A stretch of 64,000 nt of DNA from Nitrosospira sp. (lineage in GTDB: Bacteria; Pseudomonadota; Gammaproteobacteria; Burkholderiales; Nitrosomonadaceae), in the NCBI GenBank assembly GCA_013450215.1, contig JACDSH010000019.1, forward strand, positions 1 to 64,000, given 5' to 3'. A program made the position numbers and the translations under genes. The notes beneath the pieces were generated by a model. It was given only the letters and a program-made list of their open reading frames with translations, made no database searches and was not told the DNA's origin. The number at the start of each line of letters is the position of its first letter. Position 1 is the first letter of the stretch. This document shows, piece after piece, positions 9,380 through 19,334 of this stretch.

Positions 9380-10080
9380 TACGGTTTCCTCTCGCGTAAA
9401 ATCAATTCTGCCAAAGCCAAGTCTTGGGGATAGGTAACCTTTAAATTACGGGTATCACTCAGTACTAATTTAGGGTATAGACCCAATGCTTCAACTGCGC
9501 CAGCATCGTCTGTCATGGCCGCCCCGCCAATCCTGCTCAAGGCATCAAGTAGCAGCCTGTATCGAAACATCTGCGGCGTTTGTGCCTGCCACAGACCCTC
9601 CCTAGATTCGGTATGCTCAACCCGGCTATTGGCATCGCTACGTTTTAAGGTATCAGCCACCGGAACCGCGAGCAACCCACCCACCGCATCATCAACAAGT
9701 TCATTGATCAGTTTGTTAAGCTGCGCCACACTCAAACAAGGTCTGGCCGCATCGTGAACCAGCACCCAATCGTCATCGCAAATGGGCGATGCTGCTGGAG
9801 CTTCTTTAAGACAATTGAGTATGCTCTCGGCACGAGCCGCACCGCCGCAATTGAATACCACCAGCTTGCCGAAAAATTCAGACCAGTCATGCCGTGGCCA
9901 CTCGTTGTCCCCAGGCGAAAGTACGACAAACACCCCGGCAATACGAGGAGAGTCGCATAGCGTGCGCAAGGCATGATAGATCATCGGCCTCCCGGCTAGA
10001 GGCAAATACTGCTTGGGCAACTCATTGCCCATACGCGAACCGAACCCCGCCGCAGGAATTAATGCAAAGAATTTTGCCAT
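9379..10080 (-). CDS. ispD: 2-C-methyl-D-erythritol 4-phosphate cytidylyltransferase
   Basis: A 233-residue nucleotidyltransferase that joins CTP and methylerythritol 4-phosphate, two steps before IspF. The glycine-rich CTP-binding N terminus ([19 protein letters not shown]) and the LVHDAARPC segment are the diagnostic motifs. It is the first gene of the minus-strand ispD-ispF block. The 143-base gap to the divergent prfB must hold its promoter. Confidence 0.96.
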   Translation of the reverse strand: MAKFFALIPAAGFGSRMGNELPKQYLPLAGRPMIYHALRTLCDSPRIAGVFVVLSPGDNEWPRHDWSEFFGKLVVFNCGGAARAESILNCLKEAPAASPICDDDWVLVHDAARPCLSVAQLNKLINELVDDAVGGLLAVPVADTLKRSDANSRVEHTESREGLWQAQTPQMFRYRLLLDALSRIGGAAMTDDAGAVEALGLYPKLVLSDTRNLKVTYPQDLALAELILRERKP

Positions 10081-10185
10081 GGCGTGATTGTAACGAAAAA
10101 ATCACCCCTCCTGCCGATAAGACGCAGGTATCAAGATATAGCCCCCTCTCCAACATCTCTGCGGCGGTCTCATCCTAGGTTACTG

Positions 10186-10191
10186 TATAAT
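10186..10191 (+). promoter_or_regulatory. candidate -10 element for prfB
   Basis: A consensus TATAAT lies 32 bases before the prfB ATG, followed by an AT-rich run where transcription could begin. No good -35 hexamer is visible at 16-18 bases upstream, so this is a partial match only. Confidence 0.4.
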
Positions 10192-10223
10192 TTTATTTTA
10201 TTGCATTTTCAGGTTAGACACCC

Positions 10224-11328
10224 ATGGAAGCTGAACAAATCAACGCCATTGCCAACCAACTCAACTCTCTCGACAACCGAGCGATAGAGCTACGGAGGTA
10301 TCTTTGACTTCGATTCCAAACAGACACGCCTAAATGAACTCAATCGCCAGGCTGAAGATCCAGCCATCTGGGGTGACAGCAAACGCACCCAAGAATTAGG
10401 ACGTGAAAAAAAATTGCTTGAGAGTGTCGTCAACACCTTAGAAACAACTGGGCGGCAGCTTCACGACGCCCGCGATCTGTTCATGATGGCCAAAGAAGAA
10501 AATGACGATGCTACCCTGGAGAGTGTCGGTATCGATGTCTCGCAACTGGAGAAAACTGTCGCCGACATGGAGTTCCGCCGCATGTTCTCCAATCCGATGG
10601 ATCCTAATAACTGCTTTATTGATATTCAATCTGGCTCCGGCGGCACTGAAGCTCAGGACTGGGCGGCCATGCTGGAACGCATGTACTTGCGCTATTGCGA
10701 ACGCCGTGGCTACAAAGTGGAGGTGCTGGAAGAGTCCTCAGGCGAGGTCGCCGGGATTAAGAGTGCTAGCCTTAAAATCTCTGGTGATTTCGCCTACGGC
10801 TATTTACGCACTGAAAGTGGCGTGCATCGATTAGTCCGAAAATCTCCATTCGACTCTGGCAACCGTCGCCATACCTCTTTTGCCAGCGTTTTTGTTTACC
10901 CAGAAGTCGATGAAACTATTGAAGTAGATATCAACCCTGCAGACTTGCGCATTGATACATTTCGCGCCTCCGGTGCGGGGGGTCAGCATATTAACAAAAC
11001 CGATTCGGCGATCCGTATCACCCATAACCCTACCGGAATTGTAGTTCAATGCCAGAATGACCGCTCGCAGCACCGTAACCGAGCAGAAGCCATGGCCATG
11101 CTGAAGTCACGCCTATACGAAGCAGAATTACGCAAGCGTAACGACGAAAAACAAGCGATGGAAGATTCCAAGACTGATATTGGGTGGGGACACCAAATCC
11201 GCTCTTACGTGCTGGATCAGTCGCGCATCAAAGATTTACGTACTGGAATCGAGATTGGTAATACCCAAGGCGTCCTCGACGGCGGGCTGGATACCTTTAT
11301 CGAGGCAAGTCTGAAACAATGTGTTTAA
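10224..11328 (+). CDS. prfB: peptide chain release factor 2 (programmed +1 frameshift)
   Basis: RF2 ends translation at UGA and UAA. The reading frame from the ATG at 10224 meets an in-frame TGA after 27 codons at 10305-10307; a +1 shift resumes at GAC (10306) and gives a product of about 367 residues, the normal RF2 length. The stop-recognition tripeptide SPF is in VRKSPFDSG, and the peptidyl hydrolysis motif GGQ is in [10 protein letters not shown]. The first segment alone would be a 27-residue peptide. prfB is followed directly by lysS, as in many proteobacteria. Confidence 0.96.
10294..10308 (+). promoter_or_regulatory. RF2 autoregulatory frameshift site
   Basis: The site reads GGAGG (10294-10298), TAT, CTT, TGA, C. 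A Shine-Dalgarno-like GGAGG lies three bases before the slippery CTT, and the TGA is followed by C, the poor termination context. This matches the known prfB site, where low RF2 slows termination and favours the +1 shift so that more RF2 is made. Confidence 0.95.
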
Positions 11329-11353
11329 TAGCCTGTTAAGGAGTTCAAATAAA

Positions 11354-12883
11354 ATGGATGAGTCGAAACTCAACAAAAACTTGCACGACACAGATGCCAA
11401 AACGCCACTAGAGGCCAGCCTAGTCGATGAGCGACGAGCCAAACTGACTGAGTTGCGCAAATCTGGCAATGCCTTTCCCAATGATTTCCGACGCGACAGT
11501 CTGACATCAGATCTCCACAGACAGCATGGTGCAGATGACAATGCAACGCTTGAGGCTGCGGCAAAATTAGTACGGGTCGCAGGGCGAATGGTGTTAAAGC
11601 GTGTGATGGGCAAGGCTAGTTTTGCCACTATCCAGGACATGAGCGGACGAATCCAGCTCTATATCAGTAACGATCTAACCGGTGAATCTGCTCACCAAGC
11701 ATTCAAGCATCATGATCTCGGTGACATAATCGGCGCTCAGGGGGCGCTCTTCCGAACCAAAACAGGCGAACTCTCAGTTCGGGTAACACAGCTACGCCTT
11801 CTAACCAAATCACTACGCCCGCTACCGGAGAAGTTCCACGGCTTAACCGATCAAGAACAAAAGTATCGCCAACGTTATCTTGATCTGATCACGAATGAAG
11901 AGACACGCAAGGTATTTGCCAGCCGTTATAAAATTATCCAGTCCATCCGTGAGTTTTTCGTTAAACGCGGCTATCTGGAAGTGGAAACACCGATGATGCA
12001 TCCTATCCCAGGCGGCGCGGCGGCTAGACCTTTTGCCACTCATCATAATGCACTGGATATGCCGCTTTACCTGCGCGTTGCACCGGAACTTTATTTGAAA
12101 CAACTGGTGGTAGGGGGCATGGAGAAAGTATTCGAAATCAACCGAAACTTCCGTAATGAAGGAATCTCCACTCGACATAACCCTGAATTCACCATGCTAG
12201 AGTTTTACGAGGCTTATCAGGACTACATTTACCTGATGGACTTCACCGAGGTTATGTTGAGGGAGGTGGCGGAGAAGGTTCTGGGTACAACCAAATTCAC
12301 CTACCAGGAACGGGAAATCGATTTTTCAAAACCATTCACACGGCTGACCATCACCCAGGCGATTCAGAAATTTCACCCGCAATTCACCGACACACAGCTC
12401 AGTGACCGGGATTTTCTGATCGACCAATTGCAAACCTTAAAAGTTTCCCACAAACCAAGAGACGGCATCGGTGGATTACAGCTCACATTGTTTGACGAAA
12501 CCGTTGAACACTTATTATTCGAACCAACCTTCATTATTGATTATCCAGCAGAGGTCTCGCCTCTGGCACGGCGCAACGATATTAATCCTGAGATAACTGA
12601 CCGTTTCGAGCTCTACATCGCTGGACGAGAAATTGCTAATGGTTTTTCAGAGTTGAACGATCCAGAAGATCAGGCGGCCCGTTTCCTAGAGCAAGCAAAA
12701 GCTAAAGAGGCCGGTGATGCTGAGGCCATGCACTATGATGCAGACTATATCCGCGCGCTAGAATATGGATTACCCCCCACTGCAGGGGAAGGTATCGGCA
12801 TAGACCGTCTGGTCATGCTATTCACTGACAGTCCTAGCATTCGTGATGTGATTCTATTCCCGCAGTTGCGGCGGGCGGACTGA
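11354..12883 (+). CDS. lysS: lysyl-tRNA synthetase, class II
   Basis: A 509-residue class II synthetase that charges tRNA-Lys. An N-terminal OB-fold anticodon-binding domain contains [21 protein letters not shown]. The catalytic domain has motif 2 ([16 protein letters not shown]) near residues 265-285 and motif 3 ([11 protein letters not shown]) near the C terminus. I chose the ATG at 11354, which has AGGAG 11 bases upstream. An in-frame GTG at 11321 overlaps prfB and would add 11 residues that do not look conserved. Confidence 0.97.
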   Translation: MDESKLNKNLHDTDAKTPLEASLVDERRAKLTELRKSGNAFPNDFRRDSLTSDLHRQHGADDNATLEAAAKLVRVAGRMVLKRVMGKASFATIQDMSGRIQLYISNDLTGESAHQAFKHHDLGDIIGAQGALFRTKTGELSVRVTQLRLLTKSLRPLPEKFHGLTDQEQKYRQRYLDLITNEETRKVFASRYKIIQSIREFFVKRGYLEVETPMMHPIPGGAAARPFATHHNALDMPLYLRVAPELYLKQLVVGGMEKVFEINRNFRNEGISTRHNPEFTMLEFYEAYQDYIYLMDFTEVMLREVAEKVLGTTKFTYQEREIDFSKPFTRLTITQAIQKFHPQFTDTQLSDRDFLIDQLQTLKVSHKPRDGIGGLQLTLFDETVEHLLFEPTFIIDYPAEVSPLARRNDINPEITDRFELYIAGREIANGFSELNDPEDQAARFLEQAKAKEAGDAEAMHYDADYIRALEYGLPPTAGEGIGIDRLVMLFTDSPSIRDVILFPQLRRAD

Positions 12884-12995
12884 CGCTGGTGCATACTGCA
12901 GAAAAATGTGAATTCCTCTGTATCCTAGTTACCTCATTACTGACTACTTAAATCTGCTCTGCATATGCTGACCTCGCCATGAATGTGCAGCCAAT

Positions 12996-15392
12996 ATGAG
13001 CCCTCCTACTCTCAAGCAGATTGAGCTTCCTATCGCGGGCATGACATGTTCAGCCTGCGCCTCGCGGATCGAAACGAACCTGAATAAACTCCCGGGCGTT
13101 CATGCGGCGGTTAACTTCGCCAATGAAAAGGTGCGGATTAGGCTTGATTTCGTTGCCGCCACTAAGCCAGAGGATTTGGTCCATTCAATTGAGCAATCAG
13201 GTTTCCACGTTGCCCCACAGTCGATACAACTAAAAATCAGCGACATGACCTGCGCTGCATGCAGCAACCGTATCGAAAAAACACTCAACAAGATCCCCGG
13301 CGTTACCGCCACGGTTAACCTGGCGACGGAAACAGCTCGAGCCAGCTTCACTCCCGGATTGGCAACACCCGATGACCTAATTGCTGCTGTTGAAAGGTCT
13401 GGCTATGGCGCTATTGAAATCAATGATGCCAGCCTCATTGAAGAGAAGGCGAAACGGGCAATAGCTTACAAGAAGGAGCTGCATATATTTTTGATTTCGG
13501 CTGCCCTCACTCTGCCTCTGATGCTTCATATGGTTACTATTTTCGCTGGTGTAAATACCGAATTTTTACCACGATGGCTGCAATGGCTACTGGCTACACC
13601 GGTACAGTTCTGGATCGGCAAGCGTTTTTATATAAGTGCATGGCATGCATTACGTGGTGGTGGCGCCAACATGGATGTGCTAGTCGCACTCGGTACCAGC
13701 ATGGCGTATTTCTTTAGTGCAGTAGTGACGATACTCTCACTGGATCAGCATGTATATTTTGAATCAGGTGCGGCAATCATCACGCTAGTATTGCTCGGAA
13801 AGTTGATGGAGGTTCGTGCCAAGGGGAAGACCTCGACCGCTATCGAGGAACTGATAAAGCTACAACCTAAAACTGCGCGGATGGAACGCGATGGTGAGAT
13901 CATTGAAGTTGATGCAAATACCCTTGTGGTAGGAGATATATTCATTGTGCGCCCAGGGGAGAGTCTTCCAGTGGATGGCATCGTGATCGAGGGATCATCC
14001 AGTGTGAATGAGGCCATGCTGACCGGTGAGAGCCTCCCAGTCACGAAGCAAACCGGAGCAAGAATCTACGCGGCTACTATGAACCAGCAGGGCTTGCTCA
14101 AGTGTCGCGCAACCGATGTTGGCAGCCATACCCAACTCGCAGCCATTATCAACTTAGTAGACCAGGCACAAGGGTCCAGGGCCCCCATCCAGAGAATGGC
14201 GGACGCTATCTCCGCCGTATTTGTGCCGGTGGTGATGACCATCAGTATGCTGACACTATCACTCACCTGGTGGTTTTTGGGTGATTTTGTTACAGCATTG
14301 ATTAATGCTGTCGCGGTACTGGTAATCGCCTGCCCCTGCGCATTAGGTCTAGCAACACCGACAGCGATAATGGTTGGCACTGGTCGTGGGGCCCAAGCGG
14401 GCTTACTCGTGAAGAATGCTGCCGCACTGGAGAATGCAGAAAAAATTCAGGTCCTGATCGTGGACAAGACTGGCACTCTTACAGAAGGCAGACCTGCGGT
14501 GACTGATATTATCCTGACAGGAATGGTTACCGAACACGATTTGATGCAAGTTGCCGCCTCGCTGGAGCAGGGCTCAGAGCATCCTCTCGCAAAAGCAGTG
14601 CTTGAGCGCGCTGGAGGTATGAACATCCGATCACAAAGAATAACTGACTTTACCGCTGTCACTGGTAGCGGGATTACTGCCAATATCGATGGCACTAAAT
14701 ACTTTTTAGGTTCACCTAAATTTCTACGCAGCCATGGCGCTAAAATTGAAGATGCCGATATCGTTACCCTTCAAACTGAGGGCAAGACGATTATCGCTAT
14801 CGCGGTCGTAAACAACGATATCCCCCAAATTATGGGCTACTTTGCCATCGCAGACCGCTTACGCAACACCTCCGCGCGGGCGGTAAAACGACTTCAATCT
14901 ATGGGTATTGAGGTCATAATGCTGACCGGGGACAATCCGACCACCGCTGCTGCCATTGCCCTGCAAACAGGTATCTCCAACTATCGTGCCGAAGTATTGC
15001 CACAGGACAAGGCCACAGAAGTCGAAAAATTGCGAGCGAGTGGTAAATTCACCGGCATGGTAGGGGATGGCATCAACGATGCACCGGCGCTTGCTGCAGC
15101 CGACGTAAGTTTTGCCATCGGGGCAGGTTCTGATATAGCGATTAAAGCGGCCGACATTACCTTGATGCGTAATGATCTAATGAGTGCGGCCGATGCGATT
15201 TCGCTCTCGCGAGCAACACTGAGTAAAATCCGCCAGAACCTTTTCTTTGCCTTCATCTACAACATTCTTGGCATTCCACTCGCTGCCGCAGGGCTCCTCA
15301 ATCCGGTGATTGCAGGTGCGGCAATGGCAATGAGTTCAGTGTCAGTGGTGAGCAACTCATTACTTCTAAAACGCTGGCAACCAAGATCATAA
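12996..15392 (+). CDS. copA: copper-exporting P1B-type ATPase
   Basis: This 798-residue heavy-metal P-type ATPase pumps Cu(I) out of the cytoplasm. It has two N-terminal HMA domains with CxxC pairs at Cys18/Cys21 and Cys86/Cys89, then membrane helices, the TGES actuator motif, the membrane CPC motif at residues 446-448, the phosphorylation site DKTGTLT starting at Asp490, and GDGINDAP at about 690-697. The CPC motif and paired MTCxxC domains indicate Cu(I)/Ag(I) specificity. The copper chaperone gene copZ follows 21 bases later. No CueR/MerR-type regulator is in the window, and I saw no clear operator in the 112-base upstream gap. Confidence 0.95.
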   Translation: MSPPTLKQIELPIAGMTCSACASRIETNLNKLPGVHAAVNFANEKVRIRLDFVAATKPEDLVHSIEQSGFHVAPQSIQLKISDMTCAACSNRIEKTLNKIPGVTATVNLATETARASFTPGLATPDDLIAAVERSGYGAIEINDASLIEEKAKRAIAYKKELHIFLISAALTLPLMLHMVTIFAGVNTEFLPRWLQWLLATPVQFWIGKRFYISAWHALRGGGANMDVLVALGTSMAYFFSAVVTILSLDQHVYFESGAAIITLVLLGKLMEVRAKGKTSTAIEELIKLQPKTARMERDGEIIEVDANTLVVGDIFIVRPGESLPVDGIVIEGSSSVNEAMLTGESLPVTKQTGARIYAATMNQQGLLKCRATDVGSHTQLAAIINLVDQAQGSRAPIQRMADAISAVFVPVVMTISMLTLSLTWWFLGDFVTALINAVAVLVIACPCALGLATPTAIMVGTGRGAQAGLLVKNAAALENAEKIQVLIVDKTGTLTEGRPAVTDIILTGMVTEHDLMQVAASLEQGSEHPLAKAVLERAGGMNIRSQRITDFTAVTGSGITANIDGTKYFLGSPKFLRSHGAKIEDADIVTLQTEGKTIIAIAVVNNDIPQIMGYFAIADRLRNTSARAVKRLQSMGIEVIMLTGDNPTTAAAIALQTGISNYRAEVLPQDKATEVEKLRASGKFTGMVGDGINDAPALAAADVSFAIGAGSDIAIKAADITLMRNDLMSAADAISLSRATLSKIRQNLFFAFIYNILGIPLAAAGLLNPVIAGAAMAMSSVSVVSNSLLLKRWQPRS

Positions 15393-15413
15393 CGATTTAA
15401 AGGAGGGCAGCAA

Positions 15414-15620
15414 ATGCGAACAACTGTGATCAATATTAAGGGTATGACCTGCATGGGCTGTGTTAAGAGTATAAAGAATGTACTGAAAATTCTCCCCGGG
15501 GTGGGCGATGCGGATGTTTCGCTGGAGAATGCTCAGGCTAGGGTTCAGCATGATGATGCAATAATCAGTATTGCTCTTTTAGAGCAGTCCATTAGGGATG
15601 CAGGCTTCGAAGTTGTTTAA
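15414..15620 (+). CDS. copZ: copper chaperone, HMA domain protein
   Basis: A 68-residue single HMA domain with the Cu(I)-binding pair in GMTCMGC (Cys13 and Cys16). CopZ proteins carry Cu(I) to the N-terminal domains of CopA, encoded just upstream. An AAAGGAGGG ribosome site precedes the ATG. The domain resembles the two HMA domains of CopA, which suggests shared ancestry. Confidence 0.92.
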   Translation: MRTTVINIKGMTCMGCVKSIKNVLKILPGVGDADVSLENAQARVQHDDAIISIALLEQSIRDAGFEVV

Positions 15621-15666
15621 TCAGCGCGGCCCATAACTCTATTTATTCACCCCATTCCTGCGCACA

Positions 15667-16743
15667 ATGAAGTTGCATCTTCTCATTCCTTCCCTTTTCT
15701 GGCCGGAAGATTCCTTGCCTGAAATATACCGTGACCTCCCGTTACCCGCTCTTGAAACCCTGCTTGCGAAAAGCTTACGTACTGAAGATGGGTCGAATGG
15801 GCTTGAGGCTTGGCTGTGCCACACTTTTGGTGTAGAAAAACAGCAAGATTGGCCCGTGGCACCAATCACGTTGCAGGCCGATAGCGGGGGTCAGGTAACA
15901 GCCGGAAATCATTACTGGCTTCGCGCTGACCCTGTGCATTTACGGATCGAACACACCCAGATTGTGCTGGCTGACAGTCAGATTTTCCGAGTTACAGCAG
16001 AAGAAGCGATCCAATTTACTGATTTACTTAACCGCCATTTTGCCGGAGATGGTTACGATCTCACTTTAGGGGACTCCGGTATCACAAAACAGAGGCCGCT
16101 TCTTCTGCCACTAGCGCCAGACCGTTGGTATTTGCGTGTGACCGAAGCGCCTACTCTGAAGACCCACTCGCTCAGTTCAGTCTCCGGGAGGGACATCAGC
16201 GATCTTCTTCCATCCGGTGGAGACGGTCTCCAATGGCAGAGATACTTCAACGAGATTCAAATGTTCCTATACGAGCATCCACTCAATCTAGCGCGCGAGG
16301 CGCGAGGCGAACTTGCTATTAATAGCATCTGGCCCTGGGGCGGCGGAACCATGCCACAATCGATCGGCTCTCCCTATACTCACGTATGGGGCAATGCTGT
16401 TCTCCCCAAATCCCTCGCATTGGCGACCACTACGAGCCATGCGGATCTCCCACCCACAGCAGCAGCATGGCATCATGCTGCTGCAACTGGCAATCACTTG
16501 GTTATACTCGACACTCTAAGCGGGAAGGCTCAATACGATGATGCTTACGGCTGGCGAGAAAACCTGAATAAATTTGAACTGGAGTGGTTCGGTCCCTTGC
16601 TAAAATCCTTAAAGCAGGGTGAACTAGAAAAACTTACCCTGACCACTGTTGATGAACGTAGCATCAAGAGTTTCTCTATAACAAGTTATGACTTATGGAA
16701 ATTCTGGAGGGCAGCTAAACCACTCGCAACTTATGCCCCTTGA
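15667..16743 (+). CDS. RpfE-like hypothetical protein
   Basis: A 358-residue soluble protein of a proteobacterial family variously labelled phosphoglycerate mutase or RpfE-type regulatory protein; neither label has firm biochemical support that I know of. The recognisable parts are an N-terminal LHLLIPSLFWP, the middle HYWLRADPVHLR, and the Trp/Gly-rich NSIWPWGGGTMP. No mutase active-site motif is visible. It lies 46 bases after copZ and is convergent with mpl, so it may share the copper transcript only by read-through. Confidence 0.7.
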   Translation: MKLHLLIPSLFWPEDSLPEIYRDLPLPALETLLAKSLRTEDGSNGLEAWLCHTFGVEKQQDWPVAPITLQADSGGQVTAGNHYWLRADPVHLRIEHTQIVLADSQIFRVTAEEAIQFTDLLNRHFAGDGYDLTLGDSGITKQRPLLLPLAPDRWYLRVTEAPTLKTHSLSSVSGRDISDLLPSGGDGLQWQRYFNEIQMFLYEHPLNLAREARGELAINSIWPWGGGTMPQSIGSPYTHVWGNAVLPKSLALATTTSHADLPPTAAAWHHAAATGNHLVILDTLSGKAQYDDAYGWRENLNKFELEWFGPLLKSLKQGELEKLTLTTVDERSIKSFSITSYDLWKFWRAAKPLATYAP

Positions 16744-16792
16744 ACTGAGGATCTGGAACTCAAAGTTGCAGGATTGACCGATCACCGAGAGA

Positions 16793-18142
16793 TCATGCTA
16801 CAGCCAACGCCTCGAGTAATTTCTCATGGATGCCACCGAAACTGCCATTGCTCATAATAAGCACGTGATCGCCAGAGTAGGTGGTTTCAACAATAGCAGC
16901 GATTAACTGCTCTAGACTGTCGTGGTTTGATATTTTGGAGCCGAGAGACTGCAAAGATTCTGCGGCATTCCAACCCAGGTTATCGGTATAACAGAACACT
17001 CGGTCGGCAGCTGCAAGACTACCTGCCAGACTTTCCTTCCAAGTCCCCATCTTCATGGTATTAGAACGAGGCTCTAGGACCGCGACAATGCGTCCTCCAT
17101 TTACTTTGTCGCGCAAACCTTGCAACGTCGTGTGGATTGCAGTGGGATGATGAGCAAAATCATCATATACAGTGATGCCCCTGACTATGCCGCGCACTTC
17201 CATACGACGTTTGACGTTTTTAAATCGCGCCAGCGACTCGATGCCAATTCTAACTGGCACGCCAGCATGGCGAGCCGCAGACAGCGCTGCCAAAGCATTC
17301 ATGCGGTTATGATCGCCCATCAGCTCCCAGTTCAGAATACCCTGCGACTCGTCCTTATAGGAGATGGAAATTCCACCACCCTCCCGGGTACTCGCCTGCC
17401 AGCCGTCTGGTATCCCCACTTTTTCCAATGGCGTCCAACAACCTTTGGCCAGAACTCGCTGCAAACTCTCATCTCTGCCATTAGTAACGATTAAACCATT
17501 ATTTGGGATGATACGGACGAGCTGATGAAATTGATGCTCGATAGCAGCAAGATCAGAGAAAATATCAGCATGATCGAACTCCAAGTTATTGAGAATTACT
17601 GTCCTGGGACGGTAATGAACAAATTTAGAGCGCTTGTCAAAGAAGGCGGTGTCATACTCATCCGCTTCGATGACAAAGAAAGGTGAGTTACTACCAAGCT
17701 GAGCCGATGTACCAAAATTCTGAGGTATTCCGCCGATCAGAAAACCCGGCTTCATACCGGCATCTGAAAGTATCCAAGCCAACATCGAGCTAGTAGTTGT
17801 TTTGCCGTGGGTACCAGCAACTGCTAACACCCATTTATCTCGTAATACGTTCTCTGAAAGCCATTGTGGACCTGAAATATAAGGTAGATTGCGTCCAAGA
17901 ATTTCTTCCATCAATAGATTGCCACGAGATACCACGTTACCAACCACAAACACATCAGGATTCAGTCCGATCTGTTCGGGCGAGTATCCCTCAATCAGAT
18001 CGATCCCTTGCTTCTCCAGTTGAGTGCTCATCGGTGGATAGACATCTGCATCACATCCCGTGACCCTGTGCCCAGCCTCGCGGGCTATTGCCGCGATCCC
18101 GCCCATAAAAGTACCGCAAATGCCGAGAATATGAATATGCAA
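16793..18142 (-). CDS. mpl: murein tripeptide ligase Mpl
   Basis: This 449-residue Mur ligase joins UDP-MurNAc to the recycled tripeptide L-Ala-gamma-D-Glu-meso-DAP. The N terminus (IHILGICGTFMGGIA) is the Mpl version of the Mur nucleotide loop. The ATP loop is [13 protein letters not shown], and EADEYDTAFFDKRSKF and DDFAHHPTAI are typical. It is distinct from MurC at 57 kb, so both new synthesis and recycling are encoded. A histidine phosphatase gene lies 147 bases upstream on the same strand. Confidence 0.95.
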   Translation of the reverse strand: MHIHILGICGTFMGGIAAIAREAGHRVTGCDADVYPPMSTQLEKQGIDLIEGYSPEQIGLNPDVFVVGNVVSRGNLLMEEILGRNLPYISGPQWLSENVLRDKWVLAVAGTHGKTTTSSMLAWILSDAGMKPGFLIGGIPQNFGTSAQLGSNSPFFVIEADEYDTAFFDKRSKFVHYRPRTVILNNLEFDHADIFSDLAAIEHQFHQLVRIIPNNGLIVTNGRDESLQRVLAKGCWTPLEKVGIPDGWQASTREGGGISISYKDESQGILNWELMGDHNRMNALAALSAARHAGVPVRIGIESLARFKNVKRRMEVRGIVRGITVYDDFAHHPTAIHTTLQGLRDKVNGGRIVAVLEPRSNTMKMGTWKESLAGSLAAADRVFCYTDNLGWNAAESLQSLGSKISNHDSLEQLIAAIVETTYSGDHVLIMSNGSFGGIHEKLLEALAVA

Positions 18143-18289
18143 GTCATCTCCTAAGGATGGAATAGAGCCCTCTCAGCAGGCGTAGCTCATCAAAAAGACA
18201 ACCGGCTCTGAGTGGTTTCTATAGTTATATCATGGCATGCGCCCGAAAGTTTATTCCCGCAACGACTCTCTGCCTAACATTAGGCCGCC

Positions 18290-18928
18290 TCATCTACTAC
18301 CACTTGGTAAAAGTTTCTGTAGATGAGTTACATCACCCCAGAGCGGGAGTGACCAGCATCCCGTCTCGTCAAGGATTAGGCAATTGAAACCAGCATTCGG
18401 TAATAAGGCCGTGCGTGGTCCCTGCAACGGAAGTCTGCTGGCATGGCGATACATCACGTCTAGGGTCCCGCCGTGGGTTACCACCACTACAGATCTCCCG
18501 GGAAACCGACTCGCGATGGAAGTAAAGGTTGCTACTACCCTCGTAATGAAGTGAATTGCATCCTCACCACCCGGGATCACACAGTCTGGATCAAAGGTCC
18601 TGTAACGGGTATAGATTTCTGGATACAAGACCTTTGCTTCGGTACGAATGAGTCCTTGTAACACCCCCAGATTGCGCTCTCTGAGAGTTGAATCAAGAGT
18701 GACTCGATGGCTGGTAACGCTCGCAATACGCTCGGCTGTCTCATGTGCGCGACCCAGATCGCTGCTATAAATGGCAGCAAAGTCTTCACCCGCCAGCCGT
18801 TGAGCCAAGGCTTCAGCCTGTGCGATACCGGCGACACTGAGAGGGCTATCGAGATGTCCCTGGATACGGCTCTCTTGATTCCATAGGGTTTCACCGTGGC
18901 GAAGAAGAATGATACGGCTAATGTCCAT
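18290..18928 (-). CDS. histidine phosphatase family protein (GpmB/CobC type)
   Basis: A 212-residue histidine phosphatase. The catalytic RHGE motif is at residues 10-13 (LLRHGETLWNQ), and the second histidine is in VVVTHGGTLDVMYRH. Members include cofactor-dependent mutases, alpha-ribazole phosphatases and broad sugar phosphatases, and the sequence alone does not decide between them. No cobalamin or glycolysis genes are adjacent. It is divergent from lptD. Confidence 0.85.
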   Translation of the reverse strand: MDISRIILLRHGETLWNQESRIQGHLDSPLSVAGIAQAEALAQRLAGEDFAAIYSSDLGRAHETAERIASVTSHRVTLDSTLRERNLGVLQGLIRTEAKVLYPEIYTRYRTFDPDCVIPGGEDAIHFITRVVATFTSIASRFPGRSVVVVTHGGTLDVMYRHASRLPLQGPRTALLPNAGFNCLILDETGCWSLPLWGDVTHLQKLLPSGSR

Positions 18929-19334
18929 TGGATTTACTTCGAAACAGATGGCGAGATTATACTGTGACAGGAATACTTTTCTTGTCAGTGATACTGAGTA
19001 CCGAAACTGTCACATACTTTCTTTAATATGTCCGGCAGCAATATCGATCCCGCTCGCCTCCCTCAACTGAAGACAACACCCCCGCTAATACCCAGATTAT
19101 CAAGGATTGTATGTGGTTTGTGCCTTGTTTTTTGTTACACTTACAACCTTATTCGCCCATGCAGCATCGTCTGACAGGCTGAGTGGCAGGACCAATGAAT
19201 GCTCCCTTCCCTGGAAGCCGACCGCGAAAGGATACATGCCGTCGCACTTCGATACCGGTAATGCAATAATTAGAAACCTGAAAATGGCAATTGATCCGCG
19301 GTCGGACAGCCTTTTCACGGCAGAGCTCCAAAAA
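18929..19334. other. divergent intergenic region, histidine phosphatase / lptD
   Basis: This 406-base gap holds an 8-base inverted repeat (TGTGACAG at 18963-18970 and CTGTCACA at 19007-19014). It also holds an open frame from an ATG at 19107 that runs in frame into lptD. That frame would add 76 residues, beginning with its own hydrophobic leader. I favour the downstream lptD start and treat this stretch as promoter and leader DNA. No consensus promoter stood out. Confidence 0.5.

Noticed and set aside
18963-19014. TGTGACAG/CTGTCACA inverted repeat upstream of lptD
   Set aside because: Eight-base arms 36 bases apart are within chance expectation for a 400-base AT-rich gap; kept only as a note in the region entry.
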